Assembly: GCF_963675165.1 (NCBI RefSeq) | Contig: NC_087383.1 | Span: 5,114,979-5,178,978 of the forward strand | Length of the DNA: 64,000 nt | Origin: Halichondria panicea | Lineage: Eukaryota > Porifera > Demospongiae > Suberitida > Halichondriidae | Reading direction: 5' to 3' | Shown here: piece by piece, positions 21,967 through 32,985 of the stretch | Layout of the letters: each line of letters starts with the position of its first letter | Numbering within the stretch: the stretch's first letter is position 1 | Notes under the pieces: model-generated | Seen by the model: the letters and a program-made list of their open reading frames with translations, nothing else | What the model was told of the DNA's origin: nothing | Databases searched by the model: none | Made by a program: the position numbers and the translations under genes

Positions 21967-23893
21967 AGGGGGGAATATCTATTACTGAGTTACCAAGTTG
22001 GTTCAAATCAGTCAACACCCCTACGGTCTGTACAAGGGTAAGTCGTGTTGCCACGGTCCCTTCGACCAGAGGGTCTGAACTAATAGGAGGTGGTGGAACT
22101 TCTTCAAGGGTCACTTCAGTCGAGGGTGATTCACTTATCCTTTTTCGGACTTGGTCTTGATGGCACCGTCGGTGGCGCCCGTCTACCGCAAAAGACACTG
22201 GCCCAGTTTGTTTCTCTATAGTTCCAGGCAACCACTTATCGCCCTGGTGACGAAAACAGGTTCCCCGGCTTGCATTGACCTGTCGTGAGCGTGAGCATCG
22301 TGTTTGCTCTTTTGGTGGAGTTGCTGATTCTCAACTCTTTCAGCCGTCAATCGTCGCAAGCGGTTCGGCAGGGGACACTCCGTCTGTGGTGCCAACCGAT
22401 AAGTGAACAAAAACTTGGCAGTCTTCTCGCTTCTCGCTTCACGATTTGGACTGCTCGTTCGGCTAGCCCATTCAAAGCGGGGTGGTAGGGAGCGGAGGTA
22501 ACATGGCGAATTCCGTTATAGGCCTCACTGACAAAGCAAGTCCCATTGTCTGTAGCAAACAACGGTCGCAGTTCCTCAAATGAAGTTGAAGAGGGAGTAC
22601 AGAAACATTGGAATGGGCGTCGATCAGCACCAAGTACATTCGTCCGTTTACGGGTCCAGCATAGTCTAAGTCCCAAGGGCGTGCTGGCCAATTCCAGGGG
22701 TGCAAAGGTGCAGCGGCGGGTGCTGCTTGGACCATTTGGCATTCGGCACATGACCGAACGGTTGTCGTCGTTCATTCCTGGCCACCGGCCCTTCATGCGT
22801 ACCCGATGTCCCTCATGAATTCTTGTAAGGCACTTGGTACTACCCCAGAGGATACAACCTTCGTATAGCGATAGTTCCTGGTTTCTCTGGAAGAAAGGCA
22901 TGATAGGGGAGTTCTTCATAGTCGTTCTCAGTCTGCCTGCGAATCTGCTCTGCAGACACTGGTGAGTCCGTTGCGACAACAATACTAACTCGGCAGGTTC
23001 GGTGGGAGCCGGGGCCAGGGGTAGTCTGCTCAAAGCATCGGCATTTGCATGAGCGTCCGTCTTCCGGAACTTAAGCGTATCGAGAGATACAGAGACCACC
23101 GTGCAGACGCTGTGCTTCTACCAGTAAGGGTTTGTGATCGGTTATGAGATAAAACTTCTTGATCCCGAATACTAACGAAACCCTTCTTTCTCCAGCTGGG
23201 AGTAATTTGCTCCGACTGGTTCAACGTCCTGGAACCACAGGCCTCTCTGAGCCATCCAGCATCTTGTGTGCTAGAACTGCCCCTGCCCCGATCCCATATG
23301 CTGAGGCAACACAGGCCAGAGTTAGTGGGAGCTTCTGGTCGAAATGCGTGAGCAGTTTCCAGAAAGCTTTGTCAGTGGCGTAGCCAGGGGGTGGCAAAGG
23401 GGCCCCCCTTTTTCTGGATCTCTACTACTCAGATCAGGTTAGTGAAGCTGATTATCTTGCTGAGCACTGCTGCAGTTAGCTAGGCCAGCAAAACGATTTA
23501 GTCTTTAAACTGTGAGCTATTCTGGGAGCTATTCTGGTCTAAATAGTAATTGTTCTTTGCTAAACTAGCTTCTTCTAAAACATCAGGCCACACCCAACTA
23601 AATAGAGAAGTCAATTATGACATCACAATTAAAAGGCGTGGCTTCCAGTCACAATTTCGGCGCTGCGCGGCTGATAAGTTTTGCCCCTCTTCCACCTGTT
23701 TGTCTTGTTCTGCAGTCCATTTCCAGGGGGTGTCCTGTCGCAGGAGTCGGTAAAGGGGTGTCAGCTTGGTCGACAGGTTAGGGAGGAACTTCCCGTAATA
23801 CGTAAGGAGGCCTTTAACTCAGTCACATTCGTTGGGGTAGGGGCAGCCTCGATGGCTTCCATCTTGTCAGATAGGGTCGATTCGGTGTCCTAA
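21962..23893 (-). pseudogene. Ty3/gypsy pol remnant (RT tail, RNase H, integrase), interrupted by a MITE
   Basis: Read right to left. 23893-23699 encodes the linker after reverse transcriptase (AAPTPTNVTE-like start, KFLPNLSTKLTPLYRLLR, then TPWKWTAEQDK). The MITE at 23373-23698 follows. The RNase H part is 23372-about 23020 ([33 protein letters not shown]). Then comes the integrase: the zinc-binding region is damaged, the core has [16 protein letters not shown] and [18 protein letters not shown], and [16 protein letters not shown] gives the catalytic Glu region. The C-terminal part has LPGTIEKQTGPVSFAV followed by an RRCHQDQVRKR basic box. The polymerase active site lies beyond the break and is absent. 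Many frame changes; a dead, 5'-truncated copy. Confidence 0.85.
23368..23703. mobile_element. 326-base hAT-like MITE inside the gypsy remnant, TTTGT TSD
   Basis: The insertion is 23373-23698. It starts CAGTGGCGTAGCCAGGGG and ends CCACCTG, i.e. CAGGTGG on the other strand, so only the outer CAG-TGG bases are shared. TTTGT lies on both sides (23368-23372, 23699-23703). Removing the insert with one TTTGT brings the two halves of the retroelement frame together in the same codon phase, which independently fixes both ends. The terminal CAGTGGCG is typical of hAT elements; a 5-base TSD is short for hAT, so the superfamily is uncertain. No coding capacity. Confidence 0.82.
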
Positions 23894-24359
23894 AAAGGGG
23901 GCCATGAACAGACATTACCTTCAATCCCGTTTCCTACAATCTGCCGAGCACCGACTCTCAAGTGACTCACTTCATCCTCCCCCGAGTACACAACAACCCC
24001 TGGTATTCCCTGAAATAAATGTTCTATCTATATGCGCATTAACTCCCTTCAATATTACATCATGTGAGGCTTTCAATAAGCTACATTTTAAATAAAGTCA
24101 AGTCTCTAGCATAAACATTTCAAATCTATGTATGTTGAAAGATTGTCTTGTTGAGGTCTTCTGGATCGGCTATAGGGTTCATAATGGAGCCACTGAAAGT
24201 TGAAATCTGACTTCTCCAATGATTGTTTAGAACAAAACAAAAGATATTGATGGATCGATGCTTCAGCTTTATTCACAAGCCAATCAGCATTGATGTCATA
24301 TGTCATGGCCGGAGAAACATGTTCATTGGAGGCTTTGACTTTGAAAACCAAATTCCACC

Positions 24360-25300
24360 AAGTTCATACCTTTTGGACAACGGAAGTTCATTAACCAAAA
24401 GTAAATATTTGCATATTTATAACATAGTAGCCGAGACAAATCGATACGCTAGGCAACATAGTAGCCGAGACAAATCGATACACTAGGCAAATGATGACCC
24501 CACTACAACATGATAAATGGACCACTGCTGAGCTAAAGGCTTACATGGGATTCTGCATTTTCGTGAAACTCCCATCGATTGAAAATTATTGAAGGAGAGA
24601 CGTGCAATTCCACTACTCACCAATTGCATTGAAGATCTCACGCGATTGCTCTTCAATAAGGCGCTGTTCTGCTGCATACAACTTAGGCCGTGGAAGTTGC
24701 AGTAGACGAGGCAATAATAAAGTTTCAGGGTAGATCTGCCTCCCAAATAAACGAGGAATTCAAGGTTTGGGTCCTAGCAGACAGCTCCAATGACATGCAA
24801 GGAGAAGCAACTGGGAGCACGAGTTGTGAAAGACCTCATAGCCTCGTTGAAGCATAACATTATTTTGACAACTTTTTCACGTCTGTCAAACTGTTGGAAG
24901 ACTTGGAGAAAGATGGCAGCTCGCTCTGACCGCAGAGGTTTCCCCATTAGAGGTTTCCCCATTATAATAAGAAATTATAATTATTTACCTGAGGACAATA
25001 GGGTTGTCCGTGTGATCTCTGACGTAACCTCTGACGTAACGGCAAAAAATCTCCGTCCCGTGCATCGAGGACTATAATCGCTTCATGGGGGTGTCGACAG
25101 AGGGACCCTACGAAATTTGCATTACGAACAGCTACATATTATATCAGCTACATATTGTATCGACAGTATTCACCCACTCCTCTCATTTCGATGTACGCAG
25201 AGGTCATCAGAAAAACATGGTTTTGCCAACAGTGCGAGAAGTGGTTTTGCCAGTGTGGCAACCCCTCCTCATCTGACTGTTTTATGCTAGTGCTGAGAAG
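24360..25300 (+). pseudogene. piggyBac-like transposase remnant
   Basis: Landmarks in piggyBac order on plus: YLHIYNIVAETNRYARQ (about 24402-24450), ELKAYMGFCIFVKLPSIENY (about 24530-24590, the conserved LKAYxGxxLxMG block), a RRDVQFHYSPIALKISRD block (about 24595-24650), FKVWVLADSSN (about 24755-24790), HYFDNFFTSVKLLEDLEKDG (about 24856-24915, with the third catalytic Asp of the DNFFTS box), and a C-terminal Cys-rich tail TWFCQQCEKWFCQCG (about 25215-25260). The first two catalytic Asp blocks are not intact. Several stops and a 34-base tandem duplication (24421-24488) break it. Dead copy; a TTAA target site was not located. Confidence 0.8.
24421..24488. repeat. 2 x 34-base tandem duplication
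   Basis: AACATAGTAGCCGAGACAAA begins both units; 33 of 34 positions match (CGCTAGG versus CACTAGG). The unit is twice 17. Confidence 0.9.
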
Positions 25301-25639
25301 TGCTGAGAAGCGTTATTTAGCCTTTTTTGTGTGCAAGTACACTAGGTACTAGGTGTGGCTGATCACCAGATGCAGCGTCGTGTAGAACAAAGAACAGTGG
25401 CAATGACAGGAAGGTGAGCCAAGCTATACTAAGCTTCCCAAGTTTATATGTTAACTCTACTTGTATACGCATAATTATAGTAATAAGCCATTGATAGTTG
25501 CGTACAGTACTAGAGAACTTATAAGTTTGGTACTTACTGTACATGGTAGATATTAGTTGGATCTAGAATTTATAATGATGAGAAGGCTTTATTAATTCAC
25601 GTGTATGTACACTACTATAATGAAAGCACCGCAGGTGCT

Positions 25640-26125
25640 GATGCCTCGGTGGAGATGCCAAAGCTACTAATAGCTTTTATATAAAACTGATGAACATTTT
25701 TGCTTTTGCTGCATGCAAACTCAAAGAGTGGGTAATGATCGACCATGATTGTTGTTAAAAACGATCGGTGCCAAAAGTTCAAGTTCAAGTCTAAAATTAA
25801 TGGCTGCCATCAACAGAGCCTTGCAGCTCTCTTCTTCACTCTTGCAGCTACCAATAGCTAGCGTTCTAGTGCAGAGTAACACTCGGTAAACAAGTTTGGC
25901 TATGTGAAAACTATGTGAAAAGGCTGCAATGGCATTCCAAGTAAGCAAAACTAGGCATAACTCGAGAACGAAGCATTATTTTGCAAATCCATGAATTAAA
26001 ATCCAAGTAAACATGACTAGAAGCCTATAGAAACTCTTACTTGCACTTGATTCATCCTTGAGCAGCCTACACAGACACACACACAGACACACAAACACAC
26101 TACCGCATGCGCACCGAGGCATAAT
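25640..26125. mobile_element. MITE-like dispersed repeat, uninterrupted copy
   Basis: Ends are inverted: left GATGCCTCGGTG (about 25640-25651) and right, reverse complemented, ATGCCTCGGTGCGCATGCGG (about 26100-26121). The interior includes AACTCGAGAACGAAGCATT and a CA microsatellite near 26070-26100. It is the empty-site counterpart of the repeat split by the Harbinger element (12790-12959 plus 20732-20970). The junction reads GCGTTCTAGTGCAGAGTAAC at about 25861-25880. No coding capacity is seen. Confidence 0.75.
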
Positions 26126-26422
26126 TATAATTATGTACAGCTGGCCATGTGTGACAGTGAACAAAGGCACAAGGTGAGCCTGTATGTTGACGTGACCCTA
26201 GCTATGTCACCTATTACGTTAGATCAGTTTATACCCTAGCAACATAGTATAGCAAATAAATACGGGTACACAAGTAAGTACAGTACGACTACTGTTCTCT
26301 GTTCTTATGCCATAGGAAAAAGCAGCACATTCTTGGCAAAACCATGTCGTGTCAGTTCGGTGTCCGCTGTGATCACAGTGCGCACATCTTCCTCCTATGT
26401 CACTCGTATCTTTTACGGGGAA

Positions 26423-26456
26423 GTGTTGGAGTTGGAGAGGTGTTGGAGTTGGAGAG
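26423..26456. repeat. perfect 2 x 17-base tandem duplication
   Basis: GTGTTGGAGTTGGAGAG occurs at 26423-26439 and 26440-26456 without mismatch. Confidence 0.9.
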
Positions 26457-26889
26457 GAACAATCGCACCACCATAATGACCTGCCCGACGCCGACTAGGC
26501 AGAACTCCTTGATGTTCTTCAATTTCGGGTTAGTGTTTTCTTCTTTATAATAAAATATAATATAACTATTGGTAATGACTACATCAACAAAAAGAAAAAA
26601 ATGTACAGTAGCCCCTGAGCCTCCACCCATGTGCTGGTTGTACGACTGACATAATGGCCTCTGGGCATGGCACATTGATTCGGACTCCATCCTTTTGTCG
26701 CCGGAGAACGGAACCTTGTCGTGGAGAGGACGTTCACGATCCTGTTATCTTTCCAGCCTCCAGCCTCCAGGTAAAATAACATCAGAAGAGGCTCATCAGA
26801 AGAGGCTCATAACAAATTATTATTTTTTAAATAAAAACAGGTGCAAATGTTACCCAATGGTCTGAGAACCTGACGACTGGACGACTGTC

Positions 26890-27082
26890 ACAATAAACCC
26901 CCTGACTGATCCCACTGTAGAGTTTCAAACTAGACCAGGGAGGTACGATAAATGGAAGATTGGGGATTGTCCACTTACCATCGACTATGACCCCCATCAC
27001 GACAAGGATTCCTCGGTGGCGATCTCGTCAACAACCAACATCTTGCTCCCAGAGGAAGTCCCACGTTTGATCGGCTGGGTGT
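26890..27082 (+). CDS. possible terminal exon of an unknown gene
   Basis: One frame is open from about 26870 to a TAA at 27080-27082. It reads a coherent, non-repetitive peptide with WKIGDCPLTIDYDPHHDKDS and NILLPEEVPRLIGWV. Upstream, 26820-26840 looks like a polypyrimidine/AAACAG acceptor, but the frame between acceptor and exon contains a stop beside a GACGACTG doublet. I do not recognise the product. It could be the 3' end of a decayed gene covering 26.3-27.1 kb. Confidence 0.3.
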
Positions 27083-27289
27083 AAGCTGTGATTGATCATT
27101 TCAGCTTGCAATTCTCAGCCATGTACAATCCTAGATGAAGCAATGATCTCAAGCAGATCAAGTGTGGGATCAAAGTGTGGGTACTGGGAGATAGTACCAA
27201 TGGGTACTTCAGTCGATTCGACGTGGATTTGTTGGAGGACGTTTTGTTGGAGGACGGTATCTCTCCTGCATCTTCCCTAAAACGGAAAT

Positions 27290-27475
27290 AATTACACACA
27301 CACTAATTACACACACTAATTACACACACCCACGCAACACTCATACACACACACACACCCACGCAACACTCATACATACACACACACCCACGCAACACTC
27401 ATACACACACACACCCACACAACACTCATACACACACACACCCACACACCCATGCAACATGCACACACTAATAAT
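27290..27475. repeat. CA-rich minisatellite
   Basis: Repeated blocks of about 35 bases built from CCCACGCAACACTCATAC plus a CACACACA run, in at least four copies, preceded by an ACACACTAATT reiteration. Confidence 0.85.
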
Positions 27476-28140
27476 GAGAGGGACAGGCGGTGGCTGGTGG
27501 GGTGGGGGTTGGGTATACTTCTATGATTGCATCAATTATGTATTTAGTCGTCTCAAGGTCTGCCTTCCTGCATAGGTTCTTCTGGGTCCTCCTCATCATG
27601 CTGAGTTTTACATTTCATTATGTTGTTGTAATATTCAAACCCTTTTTGTGCAAAATTTTTATGGCTTAGTCTACAGTTACCTTAGCTAGCGCTCGGCCGT
27701 TTGCAGTGCTCTAGCAAGCAGTAGGTCCTCCTCGATCTTGCAAAAAGAAGACGTTCAACTGCAGCTGCCGCATAAAAAGGGCAACTTGATCCAAGAATTC
27801 TAGTCAGCCGTATAGTGCCGTATAGTGCAGAGGAGAGGTCGTCATGTGACGTTTTTCTCACGTTACCATAGATAAATTATAACACCTGACTAGCTGTCTG
27901 GTTGCTGGCAAGAATCTGGTAAACACTACACTGTATCCGCCAGAGTCGCCTTCAGTCTCCAATGACCGTGCAACAACTAGAAGTTTACATAGAAAATCCT
28001 TGTGCCAGCTTAGCAAAAAAGTGGTGCGCATGTGTAATGATAAAAGCAGAACTACAGTCCAAAATAATGATCAATGAGGTCGGCGACTGCGGCTACTGAT
28101 ACAGGCTATAGATACAGTGCAAGTGATAGTCCTGCAAGTG
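27476..28140. other. no supported gene
   Basis: Contains an 11-base duplication (GCCGTATAGTG near 27810-27832). Nothing recognisable otherwise. Confidence 0.35.
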
Positions 28141-28498
28141 ATAGTCTCATGAACCAGCCGCCGTTCTTTGCATCTTGTCATGAAGTCATTTCAAAATGGA
28201 ATGTTGATTGCTCACAAAACCAATGGAATGTAATTAAATCCTAATCTTACGCCCACACATATTTCCTAATTGTTAATCGCCAAACGAAGGTCTACTTGTG
28301 TTTTGCTGTGGTGCTAAACGTAGCAGCTTCTATGTATGAAGTGTTTACCATGCGTAATGCATGCGTAATTGAGCAAAGTGCAGTTCTTTGCTGCCTCCAA
28401 GTTCAGGTCAAGACGAAATTCCGTCTTGGCACATAAAACGATGACAAGAGTGCTCAGACGGTGGTTCCAAAAGAACGGCGGCTGATTCATGAGACTAT
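28141..28498. mobile_element. inverted-repeat element (MITE-like)
   Basis: Arms 28141-28169 and 28470-28498 are 29 bases each with one mismatch (ATAGTCTCATGAACCAGC versus ATAGTCTCATGAATCAGC on the opposite strand). Weaker inverted similarity (CTTGTCAT) continues inward. No clear target duplication and no coding content. Confidence 0.65.
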
Positions 28499-29029
28499 GC
28501 AAGACTACTGATGCAGTCGAACAAGTGGATTTGACCTGAGTGAAAATTGAATTTTTTGCATCATAACAATGATTAAGGGAAGGGTTAGGTAATAAGTTTG
28601 GCACAATTCAAGTGAATAACCGACATTAGAATGGCAAGTTACTGACTTCAATGACATTGGTAATGATCCAATCGGCAACTATCGATGTGTATTAACTTTC
28701 TTATCACGAAGACATGTCGATTGTTATCATTTTGGAAAGACAGCTGGATATTTTGAAGAGGTTTGGAAGGAAATTGTGTCACAGCTCAAAAAACTTGACA
28801 TGATGGTGTTGTCCCAGAAATATTAATTGCAGCATTGGCTTACCATTTTCAGCAATCCAATGCATCAACAACTTTATGATGCTCAAGAAAGTTGCTGCAC
28901 ACTCAAGGTATACATGCATAACTCAATTTTCTCAGTATAATTATGGCAGGCTTATGTATCGTATCATTGTGTATAAAAAATGTTTTTTAACATGACAACT
29001 TTGTATTATTGTATCATTGCAGGAGAATA

Positions 29030-29285
29030 CTGTCACAGGAAAAGGTAGAAAATCACCGTCTAAATATTGGGTATGGTGTCGCAACGGGAGTCCGTCAATA
29101 CTTCAGACGGTGGTCGTCTGCTCCGTATGTGGAACCGCTCAGACGGAGCGGTGACCGTGGAACACCGTACGATCGACCGTTAGAGCTGTCGAAACTCCGT
29201 GTAAGCAACCGTCTAAACAAGAAGCTCCGTTTGAAACACCGCCCATTAAACGGTACTTCTTCTGCTTACCGTTTTATAAACATTA
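29030..29285. repeat. cluster of ACCGT / ACGGT motifs, left
   Basis: More than a dozen CCGT or ACGG words occur in about 250 bases in both orientations (for example CACCGTCTAAAT, CAGACGGTGG, GGAGCGGTGACCGTGG, CAACCGTCTAAAC). This is the kind of subterminal motif array found at CACTA/EnSpm ends. A similar cluster lies at 37225-37395 behind the start of an EnSpm transposase gene. The open frame over this stretch shows no family motif. Confidence 0.5.
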
Positions 29286-29412
29286 CATCATCTCATATTA
29301 ATAATTGTTCAACGTATAATTATACACTATTATTAACTAGCTGGTAGTTGTAAACGTTCAAGTTCTGAAGGGAAACAAGAAGATCAAGTGTTGGAAGTGA
29401 TCAGAACCCAGG

Positions 29413-29600
29413 AGATACCTGCAATTAGACAATGAGCACAGTATATATAAATACTGAATAATTATAGTCCTTACCTGTTCATCGCCATGTTGAATTGTTA
29501 GCACTGTATATCAGGAGATACCTGCAATTAGACAATGAGCACAGTAAATGTATAAATGTCCTTACCTGTTCATCGCCATGTTATTAGCACTGTATATACC
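29413..29600. repeat. two-copy tandem repeat of about 100 bases with splice-like signals on minus
   Basis: GAGATACCTGCAATTAGACA and CCTTACCTGTTCATCGCCAT occur twice, about 103 bases apart. On the minus strand each copy reads ATGGCGATGAACAG|GTAAGG followed by an intron-like stretch ending TTGCAG, so a first exon and intron may have been duplicated. Confidence 0.65.
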
Positions 29601-30009
29601 TGTATGCAAAACCAACATTATGTAACAATATTACTTGCCGTGCCATTTGAACTGCAGTGGTTGAATCACCTGCGTAGAGGCGAAAACACAGGTATCACAT
29701 TATCGTGCAAACATGCATGGAACTTACCTATAGCTTTAGTTGCCTGTTAATGGCAGTGCAACAATGGCTGATGCTGGCCTGTATCGAGATAAAATTCAGC
29801 TGTTAATCTACAACAAAAGTGCTTCGTGTTTGAGAGAGCAGTACACACACTTCTCTGGCACGTTTCCAAATGAGGCACAATGTATCTACAAGTAGAAGGG
29901 GGAAATAAGAAAAGTAACTAGAACATTTTGCTAAAATAAGGTCAACGTTATTTCAATATCCCTGTTAGTACGTAAAATTGCACCCCAACTAGTACCTGAA
30001 TGCAAAAAC

Positions 30010-30870
30010 AATGACAGCCAAGGCTCACACAGAACAGAACGCACACACAGAACCCCCCTACCTAAAGAACATCTTCAGGTTGTTGCCCAAAGACGACACA
30101 TCTTGACAACCAAGGCTCACAGAGAACAGAACCCCCTGCCTAAAGACGACACATCTTGACAACCAAGGCTCACATAAAACAGAACATACACACAGACAGG
30201 TGCACACAGAACCCCCCTGCCTAAAGACGACACATCTTGACAGGTTGTTGCCTAAAGACGACACATCTTGACAAGTTGTTGCCCAAAAACGACACATCTT
30301 GACAACCAAGGCTCACACAGAACAAGGCTCACACAGAACAGAACATACACACAGACAGACGCACACAGAACCCCCCTGCCTAAAGACGACACATCTTGAC
30401 AACCAAGGCTCACACAGAACAGAACATACACACACACAGAACCCCCCTGCCTAAAGACGACACATCTTGACAGGTTGTTGCCCAAAGACGACACATCTTG
30501 ACAACCAAGGCTCACACAGAACAGAACATACACACACACAGAACCCCCCTGCCTAAAGACGACACATCTTGACAGGTTGTTGCCCAAAGACGACACATCT
30601 TGACAACCAAGGCTCACACAGAACAGAACATACACACACACAAAACCCCCCTGCCTAAAGACGACACGACAGGTTGTTGCCCAAAGACGACACATCTTGA
30701 CAACCAAGGCTCACACAGAACAGAACATACACACACACAGAACACACACACAGAACCCAGGTTGTTGCCCAAGGACGACACATCTTGACACACACAGAAC
30801 AGAACATACACACATACAGACGCACACAGAACCCCCCTGCCTAAAGATAAATCACCTTGACAAACATAGA
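30010..30870. repeat. minisatellite array
   Basis: Composite units of about 60-110 bases built from CTAAAGACGACACATCTTGA, CAACCAAGGCTCACACAGAA, a variable CATACACACA run and GAACCCCCCTGC. Roughly eight units with internal loss and duplication. Open frames across it on both strands are by-products of the repeat. Confidence 0.9.
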
Positions 30871-31189
30871 ACAGAATGGGTATGCTAATTATGCTAATTT
30901 TATACATGGTATATAGATACACATAGACTACATGTACACCTTGCTAGGCTAGGGTAGGCATAGACCAAACCTTTCCTTGCTACCAGTGTGAGCTTACCTA
31001 TTATTACAGTGACTGTCCTGATCCATAGATCTATGCTGCGCCTGATCCTAGATCCTACAGCTACACAGTGCAGTACAGCCAGCTAGCTAGCTGGTTCAAA
31101 AACCATGTGGTGCAAGCATGCAATGGCGCCTAAATTGACTTTTGTTATTGCACATGTGTAATCCCGCCCCCATTCTCTTTCAATCAATT
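30871..31189. other. no supported gene
   Basis: AT-rich sequence including an AGCTAGCTAGCTAGCTGG palindromic patch near 31080. Nothing recognisable. Confidence 0.35.
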
Positions 31190-32757
31190 CAATTAATAAT
31201 TCTCACAGCAGGAGTACCTGTCACAAGCTATAAGGAGTTGATGCAGCTGATTTGCGATCACCCTCCTTGCAGTAGCACCTACACCTGTTTCCCCTTGTGG
31301 AGTGCCATTCTGACTAGAATGAGCAACATCAGTGATCGCCCAAGATGGTACTCCTGCAGGAGGCAGCTGGGATGACAATGATGACAATCTTCTCCGCTTC
31401 TTTGTGTACCTCCCAGCTCTTCTATCAGAATTTCTCTTTCCTCTAATTGATGTATCAGACCGTCTAGCTCTATACGATATAAACACAAAACTGTCATGGC
31501 AGACAACTGTTTGCGAAAATGGTGAGAGCTGCTAAATGCACTGTGCTGTACCCTAAAGGGAGTATTTGTTGTGTATGAGGTTCATGAGGTTCTATATATA
31601 GAGGGGGGACATGGCACATGCTACCACAGGCAAAATGAGCTCAGATTTACCTCATGTGATATACCTTGAGATCTCCACTGTTGCTTGTGCTGACATTTTC
31701 TTCATCAGAGTCTGATTCATCCGTCATGCATCAATTGAAGACCATCTCCCTTTTGCCCTTATTTGCTATAAAATGCATAGAGCTATAAAATGCAGAATAT
31801 TAAATTAAGGCTGCATGGTGGAAAACGTTGATTCAAATGGGCAAATGGGCAACATTTTTGTAGGGCCTTGCATGCACAGGAAGAGGGAAATTCTACAGAC
31901 TGATAGCTACTATACTCAACCAACTATAATCTCTGGAAGCCAATTTTCTGGGTTCGCCTCTTATTTTCTTCGACAGATGCAAGACGTCTAGCCAGCCTAG
32001 ACTGGCTATCATTAAAAGTACGGCGGCGAGACTCATAGTAGCGGTGAATTGTACCTGCATTCCATACTAAATGTATAACACAAGTTTAAGAAGCCTATCA
32101 TATGGCTCAGGAAATTCCTAGTTGAGTGAAGAGGAAATCTGCAACGTTCTGATTCTGCTGAGAGTTATACCTGTATAAATTTATAACTGTAATTATAATT
32201 ATCAGCTTGCATAATAATACTTACAACTGATCAGGGGCAAACTTTTCAGAGACACTTTCGTGTAGTTTCTTTACTGCTGACTGGAATGTAAAAAGTGATG
32301 ATGATTAAACGTTTACCAGCCTAAAAGACCCTAAAAGACATAGATCTATATCTAGCGCAAACGCACTATATACAGTTAACTCAACCGAAACGTACAGCAG
32401 TTAATCATTGCAGTTAGATTGACAAGTTACCGAGAGCTCAAATGGTATTTCGCATAACTTTGTATTTCCACTCTCTGGAGTGTCAGTACAGTTTTTTTTC
32501 AATGTGTCCAACTTTTCTTCAAGGATGGTTTGAGCAGCTTGGTTATTAAATGCAATTTCTTGAGTGTCACTAATCATTTTCATCATCTCATCCATTCTTG
32601 AGGATAATTCAACAAACTGCTGAAATTGAGATGGTCCAGGAGTATCAAACTGTCTTGGCGGGCATGAGGACTGAGTTGCCTGTGAATCACTGAAACTAGA
32701 CTGTAGTTGTCTAGTGAGAGAGGCATCTCGTCTATAAAATCCTCCTCCACTGGCCAT
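31190..32757 (-). CDS. uncharacterised multi-exon coiled-coil gene
   Basis: Exon 1 runs from ATG 32757 to 32431 (109 codons) and ends at a GTAACT donor. It holds a Ser/Gln-rich start, then a coiled coil (SSRMDEMMKMISDTQEIAFN, TILEEKLDTLKKN). Exon 2 (32280-32225) reads AVKKLHESVSEKFAPDQ between good splice sites. Later exons are YNSQQNQNVADFLFTQ (about 32170), then RYYESRRRTFNDSQSRLARR and VEENKRRTQKIG (about 32050-31925), then an acidic MTDESDSDEENVS (about 31725-31680), then LDGLIHQLEER with GRYTKKRRRLSS and LPPAGVPSWAI (about 31480-31320). A frame change is needed in the last exon. I recall similar sponge predicted proteins but no known domain; DNA or RNA binding is only a guess from the basic parts. 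Divergently oriented to the kinase gene, with about 230 bases between start codons. Confidence 0.5.
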
Positions 32758-32985
32758 AGTGCAAATGATAGAGCAGGTAGGTCCAGAAAGGCTATCTAGC
32801 TAGCTACACAGCTCAGTCAGCAGCTGCCTTGCCATACCACAATCCGCAGTGAGCTGCATTCAGTTTTTCTGATAAGACAAGATTCATATGTAGATCTACT
32901 TGCGTACAGTTACCTTACCTACGTAGAGCTATAGCTAGACTCGACTCTCGACTAGATACGTACATTGACTTGCATCAGTTCCAGC
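32758..32985. promoter_or_regulatory. possible bidirectional promoter region
   Basis: The start codons of the minus gene (32757) and the plus kinase gene (32986) face away from each other over 228 bases containing no other gene. No specific promoter element can be proven. Confidence 0.3.

Noticed and set aside
22546-22818. 90-codon plus frame opposite the gypsy integrase
   Set aside because: Shadow of the integrase region on minus.
27290-27475. CRISPR-like regular spacing of CCCACGCAACACTC blocks
   Set aside because: No unique spacers; the intervals are CA microsatellite, and the genome is animal-like.
29009-29347. 112-codon plus frame over the left ACCGT cluster
   Set aside because: The motif cluster explains the sequence; no conserved domain seen.
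30252-30707. 151-codon minus frame with repeated CVVFRQGG and VLFCVSLGCQDV words
   Set aside because: Translation of the minisatellite; unit number and frame vary within the array.
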